DNA of 64,000 nt from Leuctra nigra (Eukaryota > Arthropoda > Insecta > Plecoptera > Leuctridae): assembly GCA_934045905.1 (NCBI GenBank), contig OW203773.1, positions 20,943,246 through 21,007,245 on the forward strand. The letters run 5' to 3'. Shown piece after piece: positions 59,901-64,000 of the stretch. Positions within the stretch are counted from its first letter, which is position 1. Each line of letters opens with the position of its first letter. The translations under genes and the position numbers were made by a program. The notes beneath the pieces were generated by a model. It had not been told where the DNA came from. It saw nothing but the letters and a program-made list of their open reading frames with translations, and did no database searches.

Positions 59901-62094
59901 TTACTTCCGGTTTCAAAATGGCGGCTGAAATCTCTGACCCCTTGAATTTTAATTTACACATGATAACATCTTATTAAGTTATTATAAGCTGTCTCAAATA
60001 GTATGTATTGTATCAAAATGTAAATTTGTGAGATTTTTAAAATGTGTAACGTCATTTCCGGTTTTGCTATAAGAAACTGCAAATATTACTGATGATAAAA
60101 CATAAAGTTGCCCGTCTAAATTGTGTGGCGCTGGTTTCGTTCAAATCTATTTAGCCAATATTAAGATATGATGTCACTTCCGGTTTAACAATGGCGGCTT
60201 CCGGTTGGTTTTGTAACAAGTCAAATGATATATCAGAAGTGCATACGTTACATAAATATCAAAATAATCGGATCAACCTTTGTTGCCGAAATGCCAATCG
60301 ATGTATTTCAAATTTCATGACGTCATTTCCGGTTTCGTTAACAAAATGTTTAGTCTTTTGCTACTGATAATGCATAAAGTTCACCGTCCGAATCGTTTGG
60401 CGCTATTTTCGCTCCAATCGGTTTAGCCGTTGTTGAGATATGACGTCACTTCCGGTTTCAAAATGGCGGCACAAAAAATTCATGGGGTGAAGGTTAAATC
60501 AGACACCAAAAGTGCACACGTGGTAAAAATGTGAGATCAATCGGTTCAGCCGTTTAGGCTGTGGCCTTGTTACCGGATTTGAATTCCAGGAGACTACTAC
60601 TGAGATTATTATTATTATTATTATTATGAAAACCGCCCTAAAACACTGTTTTCACGGCCCTCTAGCGCGCAAAGGGCGTAACCTATTGTTCCCAAATTTG
60701 GTATATGTTGTAGGGTGGGCCATAGCTCGAAATTAAGATATTTCGCAACAATGTGATATTTCCCAATTTTAAGATCCAGTAGGCCGAAAATGCCACTTTG
60801 ATGCTTACAGTAAAAGTGGGTTGCTCCAGCCTTTTTAAATGAGAGTGTGCGCGCGCCGTACGACTTGGCTGGCGTGGAGCGACCGCTCCACTAGATTAAA
60901 AAAGAAAAAAGAGTTGATGCTGATGCCTGAATCTAATCAATTTTCAGCAAGCTCATACATTTTTAAAATATTGTATCCATCAACTATACAGCGATACATT
61001 TTCATGATTTAAGCATTTCGGTGGAAGTTATGAATATTTTCATGACATTTTCAATGCTTGGAATTCGATTATGTTTCAACCAAGGGCAATGCACCGTATA
61101 ATTTATATAGCAAAAGTCATGCATTTTAGTGACTTATAAATTTGGAACTGTTAAAGAATGGAAATTTACTCAGAACAAATTTGAAAGTTTCAGTTTTTAA
61201 CTCACAAACAGGGACACCTCAAATGTTAAGTTTAGCCAAAAATAATATAGCTAGGTACCTACCTAACATTTCTACAAAAAATGTACTTCTTTAAATCAAT
61301 TAATAAAAAAATTTCAAGTTAAAATTTCCATGTTCCATGAAACAACCTAACTACCTACCTACATAGCCCTATCTACTCACTAATTGTTAATTTGTTATTC
61401 CTTACAAAACACTCCAAAAAATAAAATACCTAGGTCTACTTCCCATGCCAGTTACCGAGGTGAATAAGAAATAAGTAGGTACCTACCCACCTACCTACCT
61501 ACCTACCTACCTAGTACCTTTAAGGCTATTTTTCACATTATCTTTTGGAGGCTTGGAAAATGTGTAACAATTGAAGATTGTTACCTATTACCATTACCTA
61601 GGTATAGTATAGGTACCTACAGAGTTAGATTTACAGAAAATGCATGATTAGAATCTTTGTAGGTACTACCTACTACAGAGGTATAGTTACCTAAAAGGTT
61701 CTACCTAGACTAAAGATACGATTTACCCGCTCATTCCACAGGTGCCCCTGGCAGACTGCTAATGGTGACAATTAGCCAACCTTCCTTACATATAATTTTC
61801 ATCACATCGGATTCAGAACACATCGTAATGTGTGACAAACTGTAAAATACGCCTCAAAGTTATAACTCACCTGATTTTCTTGACAATGAGATCACAAGCT
61901 GCGACTTTCTTCCACGCTCCTCGCAGGTAATCTCTGCACAGCCGATGAGCTCGTTCTCTGATGTCATCCAACGCCGGAACTTCCGTCATCCGCGGCAGAT
62001 ACTCCTCCCTCTCGAAACAGCTGCCTTCCTCCTCGTTTCTCACCTCGTCCGACGACGGATACGGGCCGAAGCCCTTTTCACCTACTAGCACCAT
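35826..62094 (-). CDS. Choline kinase, 8 exons, 413 aa
   Basis: Phosphorylates choline with ATP to phosphocholine, the first step of the CDP-choline (Kennedy) route to phosphatidylcholine; cytosolic. Exons (minus strand order): 62094-61871, 43740-43521, 42977-42844, 41997-41884, 41115-41017, 39935-39767, 37306-37136, 35936-35826. Phases match throughout, giving 413 codons plus TGA, close to animal choline kinases. GGLSN (76-80) forms the nucleotide loop region, LLRLYG the following strand, HNDVQEGN (245-252) is Brenner's phosphotransferase motif with catalytic Asp247, and IDYEY (274-278) the choline kinase motif with Asp275. EWVYDYS and ASHFFWGLWS follow. QEGN after HND favours choline over ethanolamine kinase. 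The start is the first in-frame ATG; the frame is open upstream without ATG, so an upstream exon may lengthen the N terminus. Confidence 0.93.
36230..36960. repeat. Region with repeated TTGTTCTATGTCCA motif
   Basis: TTCTATGTCCA or its complement TGGACATAGAA occurs about eight times in both orientations (36337, 36410, 36482-36505 as an inverted pair, 36522, 36541, 36728, 36939). This resembles the subterminal repeats of a DNA transposon, but I could not define its ends. It lies in the last choline kinase intron. Confidence 0.6.
37136..37306 (-). CDS. Choline kinase exon 7
   Basis: Acceptor CGGCAG|GACCTG and donor TACTGG|GTGAGG, phase 0 both ends. Encodes residues 321-377, with ASHFFWGLWS and IHFDYW, the conserved C-lobe helices. 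Confidence 0.94.
37771..37919. mobile_element. 150-bp MITE with AAGCTGGATCCACAT ends, copy 1
   Basis: AAGCTGGATACACATA at the left and TATGTGGATCCAG at the right are inverted; TTTTTGCGTTTT and AAACGCAAAA blocks lie inside. A cleaner copy is at 63503-63655. Confidence 0.7.
38132..39291. mobile_element. hAT element, 1160 bp, exact 8-bp TSD
   Basis: Ends TAGGGTTGGGCGAACC and GGTTCGCCCAACCCTA are perfect inverted repeats; TCGATACA is duplicated exactly at 38124-38131 and 39292-39299. Subterminal GGTTCG/CGAACC repeats are dense at both ends, like transposase-binding arrays. No transposase frame survives. In choline kinase intron 6. Confidence 0.9.
39765..39766 (-). other. Non-canonical GC splice donor of choline kinase intron 6
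   Basis: The exon 6 border reads CAGAAG|GCAAGT, the consensus of GC-AG introns. It joins in phase 0 to exon 7 (CGGCAG|GACCTG) and gives the expected QQK-DLFLRSYL junction. The nearest downstream GT (CAA|GTTCC) would leave the wrong phase. Confidence 0.85.
39767..39935 (-). CDS. Choline kinase exon 6
   Basis: Acceptor GGTGCAG|CGGAGT, GC donor. Encodes residues 264-320, with IDYEYCAYNYRAFDIANH, the choline kinase motif including Mg-binding Asp275, and MCEWVYDYS. Confidence 0.94.
40019..40137. mobile_element. Small insertion ending in a 78-bp palindrome
   Basis: AAATACAGTCAT is present on both sides (40007-40018 and 40138-40149), a 12-bp duplication. The right two thirds (40060-40137) is a hairpin, GATAAATACCAACTGCAATG versus its exact inverse. 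The same TAAATACCAACTGCAAT occurs in the SDR leader at 12413-12429. Confidence 0.65.
40481..40516 (+). repeat. tRNA 5'-half-like sequence
   Basis: CCGGGTAGCTCAGTTGGTAA matches a D-arm/A-box region and is followed by AGCTCTCGCCCGG; the T arm is absent. It looks like a truncated tRNA-derived fragment at the end of an insertion, not a gene. Confidence 0.55.
40600..40975 (-). mobile_element. 5S rRNA-derived SINE (SINE3-like)
   Basis: On the minus strand, 40963-40889 reads GGTTCTCGTCAGATCACCGA, GGTTAAGCAACATTGAGCG and GGATGGGTGACCG, which are the internal promoter and core blocks of 5S rRNA in order. A short GGCTGGTGTAATGGTTACC leads it. The body follows with GTTGTGGAGGCCTGTGCTGT and GGAAGGGACGTTAAGCCGTT, a motif also near the end of the tRNA-derived SINE here. 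Lies in choline kinase intron 5. Not a full 5S gene. Confidence 0.8.
41017..41115 (-). CDS. Choline kinase exon 5 (catalytic HND)
   Basis: Acceptor CTTGCAG|AGCGTT, donor CCAG|GTGCGT, phase 2 at both ends. Encodes residues 231-264 with VLFCHNDVQEGNILL; His245-Asn246-Asp247 and Asn252 are all present. Confidence 0.94.
41402..41795. mobile_element. TIR element, relative of 2783-3210
   Basis: AATAGGGAAGTCACC at the left and GAAGACTTTCCTATT at the right are imperfectly inverted. CTTCATTCATAAAAATC, TTGGCGGCAGGAAC and TTGTTGCCATGGCA blocks match 2783-3210 and the 30030-30260 palindrome. Confidence 0.62.
41884..41997 (-). CDS. Choline kinase exon 4
   Basis: Acceptor TTACAG|GTGGATG, donor CTCAA|GTAGGT, phase 2 at both ends. 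Encodes residues 193-231 (WMAEISEF ... LTEELVWLK), the variable helical linker before the catalytic loop. Confidence 0.9.
42844..42977 (-). CDS. Choline kinase exon 3
   Basis: Acceptor TTCTCAG|GCCCGG, donor GGACAG|GTGCGT; phase 0 in, 2 out. Encodes residues 149-193, including IAGKMAQIHLM and SKEPRWLWDTMD, both conserved in choline kinases. Confidence 0.93.
43521..43740 (-). CDS. Choline kinase exon 2
   Basis: Acceptor TGTCGCAG|CGGCGG, donor TTGCA|GTGAGT; phase 2 in, 0 out. Encodes residues 75-148 with SGGLSNLLYYVSLPD, RVLLRLYG and RLYGVFSGGRLEEYI of the ATP-binding N lobe. Confidence 0.94.
43779..43830 (+). mobile_element. hAT terminus fragment
   Basis: CAGGGGCCGGCAACCTGCGG begins 39 bp from choline kinase exon 2 and matches the common CAGGGGTCGGCAACC-type hAT end, followed by GGCTCCTTAGTGG and ATGGCTCTTTA. 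I did not find the matching right end, so extent is unknown. Confidence 0.55.
45070..47066 (+). mobile_element. 5'-truncated LINE with open reverse transcriptase
   Basis: The frame reaches its stop at 46706-46708 without interruption and encodes the 3' part of a LINE ORF2. Recognisable in order: SSGPDGVPGSVL, NYRPISLLSSFSKIIEKV, QHGFQKRKSTGTA, LSKAFDTIDH, CGVPQGSVLAPTLF, the catalytic FADD, then the thumb and C-terminal region with YNKLP. The upstream endonuclease is missing, so the copy is 5' truncated; the first ~35 residues of the open frame (from 44963) are likely non-element flank. The 3' UTR ends in an AATAC microsatellite tail (47038-47066). The palm sequences suggest the Jockey/CR1/I group; the clade is unresolved. 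It is antisense to choline kinase in intron 1. Confidence 0.88.
47539..48654 (-). mobile_element. CTAG-ended Helitron-like element, minus copy
   Basis: On the minus strand it begins AAGCGAGCGTAGCGAGCGAC and ends CGTTACACTGAGCGTTTTCC TAG. Interior has the family's variable AT-rich part, plus a hairpin at 47823-47928 (AACTTCTGTGCCACA inverted) that may be a separate small insertion. Confidence 0.62.
47823..47928. repeat. 106-bp hairpin
   Basis: AACTTCTGTGCCACA and AAAGTTCTGC at the left pair with GCAGAACCACTGTGGCACAG at the right; TGCGCATGCG lies just outside. Probable small foldback. Confidence 0.65.
48721..50021 (+). mobile_element. Composite foldback/Helitron-like element, copy C
   Basis: Foldback 48721-49092, short TGACGTCA/TTCCGG array to about 49690, then the family tail from about 49755 to the GGAGCG/CGCTCC hairpin and CTAG (50018-50021). 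It starts 66 bp after the neighbouring Helitron-like copy. Both foldback arms share the same internal deletion relative to copies A, B and D. Confidence 0.7.
50651..50800 (-). mobile_element. tRNA-derived SINE body, minus copy, truncated
   Basis: CTGCAGCGAGGCTAATGGCG, GAGGCGGTCGTGGACTATTA and GGAACCTTCCCAACATTCTC are the complement of the SINE at 8363-8640. The tRNA-like head is missing. Confidence 0.75.
51707..51860 (-). mobile_element. tRNA-derived SINE body, minus copy, truncated
   Basis: Starts with CGTCGCACTGTTCTGCAGCG and continues through GGTGGGAAGGAGGCGGTCGT and GGCCTATTTG, complementing 8460-8610. The 60-codon frame overlapping it is a by-product. Confidence 0.75.
51930..52205. repeat. 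Dispersed repeat shared with 15822-16110
   Basis: GAGGACGGACATTATGTTGG, CGTTGACGGGTCAGATTTAT and GCAGAGAATCACAGCTATTC are in the same order and spacing as in the other copy. Confidence 0.65.
52206..53117. other. Intronic AT-rich DNA with one weak inverted repeat
   Basis: AATACAAATTCAAAGACTTT at about 52878 is loosely inverted near 52975-53005. No gene recognised. Confidence 0.4.
53118..53435 (-). mobile_element. hAT MITE, rearranged copy
   Basis: Complement of the 19937-20239 family: CTGAGGAAGGTAAATTTATT, ACACACCTCCATTAATACTT and AAGTCCCAACACTA. The left terminus is disrupted by extra AAATTTCATTTTG repeats; a second CCCAACACTA lies at 53584. Confidence 0.7.
53602..54064. mobile_element. hAT-like element with CAGTGGTGTAGTC ends
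   Basis: CAGTGGTGTAGTC and GACTACACCACTG (with GGGTATACGC/GCGTATACCC inside) are inverted. CAG...CTG ends fit hAT; GAACT flanks both sides with a one-base offset, so the 8-bp duplication is not proven. Contains a direct repeat around GCCCTCCACCACC. Confidence 0.68.
54450..54775. repeat. Foldback with CTGCTAAATTTTAAAC arms
   Basis: TTTTCAATATTCTGCTAAAT is mirrored by ATTTAGCAGAGTATTGAAAA, and TTGCCATGG/CCATGGCAA pieces occur between. Related to the interior of 33192-33440. Confidence 0.6.
55493..55832 (-). mobile_element. hAT MITE with exact 8-bp TSD
   Basis: Same family as 19937-20239. Ends TAGTGTTGGGA and TCCCAACACTA; GTCAAACC is duplicated exactly at 55485-55492 and 55833-55840. Confidence 0.9.
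55897..56696 (+). mobile_element. CTAG-ended Helitron-like element
   Basis: Starts ATTGAGCGAGCGAAGCGAGC and ends GCGTTACACTGAGCGTTTTC CTAG. Interior has two tandem ~185-bp units beginning near CAGGTCAGAGTTTTTCTT. About 800 bp, non-coding. Confidence 0.68.
56697..57311. other. Intronic DNA, one decayed hAT MITE end
   Basis: AAGTCCCAACACTA at about 56893-56906 is a remnant of the hAT MITE family. Nothing else recognised. Confidence 0.4.
57913..59625. mobile_element. CCCTGCTGAAAA element made of AAGATCTTG arrays
   Basis: Ends CCCTGCTGAAAA and TTTTCAGCAGGG are exact inverted repeats, with ATA on both sides (57910-57912, 59626-59628). Subterminal arrays of the palindrome AAGATCTT with short spacers fill 57930-58315 and 59450-59615. 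The middle (58320-58960) has many CTATAGTA/TACTACAG motifs. A tRNA-like segment lies at 59255-59325. No transposase. The host array resumes directly after the right end. Confidence 0.82.
59255..59325 (+). repeat. tRNA-like fragment inside the AAGATCTTG element
   Basis: GGTGGCCTACTCGGTAAGAC resembles an A box and GCAGGTTCAAAACACGG a B box. Stems are not convincing, so it is likely a SINE head or tRNA pseudogene. Confidence 0.5.
60895..61870. repeat. AT-rich intron with ACCT/TACC microsatellite
   Basis: CTACC/TACCTACC tracts cluster at 61355-61365, 61480-61515 and 61600-61700. No exon recognised upstream of the exon 1 donor. Confidence 0.55.
61871..62094 (-). CDS. Choline kinase exon 1, coding part
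   Basis: Encodes residues 1-74 from the first in-frame ATG (62094-62092); an alternative ATG is at 61989. Donor ATCAG|GTGAGT at 61870-61869, phase 2. RERAHRLCRDYLRGAWKKV is the conserved first helix of choline kinases; what precedes it is acidic and probably disordered. The same frame stays open without ATG back to a TAG at 62490-62488, encoding a Lys/Glu-rich stretch, so translation might instead begin in an unseen upstream exon. Confidence 0.85.
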
Positions 62095-62490
62095 GCCGTC
62101 GTTTAACAGACTAGACCTTTTACTATCGTCATGTAATACTTCCAGCGGTATTTTATCTACTTCTCTCCTTTTCGTCTTATTCTCTATGAATTTGGCCACA
62201 CAATTCCCTTGTGCGAAAATTTCCTTATCACATGAAGATTCCACAGTCTTTTTATAAGTTGCCTTTCCTTCTTCCTCACAGACTTCTCTTTGAACAGTAT
62301 CTTCAGATATCTTAGCTATTTTCTTTGCAACGTCTTCTTCTTCACCGCCTCTGTTTCTTCTTTCCGAAACATCAATCTTTCCGCTCACTAAACTATCAGT
62401 CAGTTTCTTTGAAAATGCCAGACTGATCAAAAAGAGCAAAACTTTACACACTGTACCCTTATTATTTCTATCACAAAATGTAATTATCTA

Positions 62491-63502
62491 AAAGGCCACA
62501 ACACAACACAATTTATCTATTTTACTAAACATCTCATGGAAAAAATTCCAATCGGCGACCTTGTAACCCTAACCTAAAATAACACGAATGGAATGGTTTT
62601 TGTAAGTCTTCTTTTCGTTGGATTTTATGCATAAAGTGAATTTTGTCTAAAAGTTACATCACTAGTGTCAATATTTGATGAAGCTGCGCGTAAGTTTGAC
62701 TAGAAATGACATGCGATACGACCGGCTTGGTATGTAGCTACTTGTAGACTGACTGACAGCTTTAGATGGATCAGCTGTTTATCGATCCGTAAACACAGCT
62801 GACGTAGGTACAGTCACATCGGAAAAAAGTAGTTACTGAAGTTAAAACCGGAGGGAGGACATAATCAACATAAAAGGCTCCATTTCTGTTGATAGTATGT
62901 GGTTTTTACTTTTTATCAATGCAATGTTTTCAAAAATCAACTGAAAGACAGTAAAGAGTATTAAAAAATTAAGAAAGATTTTTTTTTATTTAAGCAAACC
63001 CTGTTTCTAATATAATATTTTGGGTCAGGTTTATCACACCAATTAAATTAGGGCTACTGTATTTCTTAACCGGGTAGCCGGGCCGGATAAAATTTATATA
63101 AAAAGAATTATAAGAATTATATAAAAATAATAAAAGATTATAAAAAGAATATAAAATAAAAATGATACTTCTAAATTAAAATATTAAATTGAGATGTGTG
63201 GATTCTTTTACACTAATCTTCTGGCTACGCTTTTTTATTATTAAACAATTTATATTTTTTTTAATTATAGCTGTGGAAAAGTACTGGAAGTAATAAAAGT
63301 TAAAACTGTATAAGATACAAAATGTTTTATCTTCTAATTAAAGTTAGGAATTTTTAAGAATTATAATCAATGGAATTAACCGATAAAATGCCATGAATTA
63401 CCTAGATAAAGAGATCAATAACTGATAAAATAGGTTGCACTGACTATTATATTGCAATTAATCATAAAATAAAAATATAGAAATCATGATAAAGGGAAAC
63501 TG
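62491..63502. other. Upstream flank of choline kinase
   Basis: Would contain 5' UTR and promoter if exon 1 is first. A MITE end resembling 977-1122 is near 62869 (CAACATAAAAGGCTCC). I cannot pinpoint a transcription start. Confidence 0.4.
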
Positions 63503-63655
63503 AAGCTGGATCCACATAGACCGTTTTTGCGTTTTCCGTTTTTTTTCTTACAGCCAATCACCAGTCCAGAAACCGCTCACGGCAGACTTGTGATTGGTTA
63601 ATAGAAAAAAAACGGAAAACGCAAAACGCAAAAACGGTCTATGTGGACCCAGCTT
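63503..63655. mobile_element. 150-bp MITE with AAGCTGGATCCACAT ends, copy 2
   Basis: AAGCTGGATCCACATAGACC at the left is inverted as GGTCTATGTGGACCCAGCTT at the right, arms continuing through TTTTTGCGTTTTCCGTTTTT. Same family as 37771-37919. Confidence 0.82.
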
Positions 63656-64000
63656 TATACTTTGAATGAAAACTATAGGACATTAAAAAACATCAGTTGA
63701 AAAAGCAAATTTATTTATAATATGTGAGCAATAGCTAATAAGTAGTACATATAATTCATAACTTTGTGTTCTGTACAATAAACTTTAGAGCATTTTAATA
63801 GAAACATAATACTGTACAAAATAAGACATTTTATTTAGGTAGATAATTTGAATAATTTCATCATAGATTTACAAAAAGAGTAGCAATAATAATGTACAAA
63901 CTACACACAGTGCAAAAACCATTTACCAGGACTAGCTATGACTGGCAATCATGGTTAAATAACAAAATACATACACAAATGTCTTCCAATAATATACACA
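63656..64000. other. AT-rich end of window, nothing recognised
   Basis: No gene or defined repeat seen. Confidence 0.4.

Larger units (their letters stand above)
57312..60894 (+). mobile_element. Composite foldback/Helitron-like element, copy D, interrupted
   Basis: Foldback 57312-57712, start of the tandem array, then an insertion (57913-59625), then the rest of the TGACGTCA/TTCCGG/ATGGCGGC array to about 60580, an ATT microsatellite and the tail ending in the GGAGCG/CGCTCC hairpin and CTAG (60891-60894). Without the insertion it is about the length of copy A. Confidence 0.75.

Noticed and set aside
61480..61515. TACCTACC tract as telomeric repeat
   Set aside because: The unit is four bases (TACC), not the insect telomere TTAGG, and it is short and internal.
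61961..62257. 98-codon + strand frame, serine-rich
   Set aside because: Antisense shadow of choline kinase exon 1.
62095..62451. Extending choline kinase to a start at 62451
   Set aside because: The codon there is GTG, not ATG; the extension may be coding through an upstream exon but cannot begin there on sequence evidence.

Overview
The window is nuclear DNA from an animal with split genes and a very high load of transposon-derived repeats. AT-rich introns surround GC-richer exons with GT-AG borders, and all recognisable repeats (hAT, Tc1/mariner-pogo, PIF/Harbinger, Helitron-like, tRNA- and 5S-derived SINEs, one LINE) are eukaryotic. The repeat mix and the frequent TAGGTACCTA strings suggest an arthropod, probably an insect and perhaps a hemipteran; that placement is an impression, not a demonstration.

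Two protein-coding genes can be assembled exon by exon, and they converge tail to tail. On the + strand, seven exons between 12490 and 29727 encode a complete 319-residue membrane-anchored short-chain dehydrogenase/reductase of the retinol dehydrogenase 11-14 type. On the - strand, eight exons between 62094 and 35826 encode a complete 413-residue choline kinase, the first enzyme of the CDP-choline pathway. All exon phases agree in both genes. One choline kinase intron has a GC instead of a GT donor. The third SDR exon is followed by three extra 130-bp tandem copies of its 3' half. The two genes have no evident functional link.

The rest is repeats. 1-12.4 kb: a pogo-like MITE, hAT elements, a 1.9-kb composite foldback element, a hAT nested in a SINE nested in a TIR element, foldbacks, and a Helitron-like copy ending about 80 bp before the SDR start codon. 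12.5-29.7 kb: the SDR gene, whose introns hold a second composite element, hAT MITEs right beside two splice acceptors, a 2.3-kb poly-G-bearing palindrome with TA duplications and a Harbinger-like element. 29.7-35.8 kb: intergenic repeats including a hAT with an exact 8-bp duplication. 35.8-43.7 kb: the 3' seven exons of choline kinase, with a hAT, a 5S rRNA-derived SINE and small MITEs in the introns. 43.7-61.9 kb: an 18-kb first intron holding an antisense LINE with an open reverse transcriptase, more Helitron-like and composite copies, SINEs, and a 1.7-kb element made of AAGATCTTG repeats. 61.9-64 kb: the first coding exon and upstream flank.

The most unusual feature is the composite family (four long copies, one decayed): a ~400-bp foldback whose two arms are near-identical within each copy yet differ between copies, a tandem array carrying TGACGTCA-TTCCGG-ATGGCGGC motif clusters, and a conserved tail ending in a hairpin plus CTAG. 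I could run no alignments or database searches; superfamily calls rest on termini and target-site duplications read by eye.
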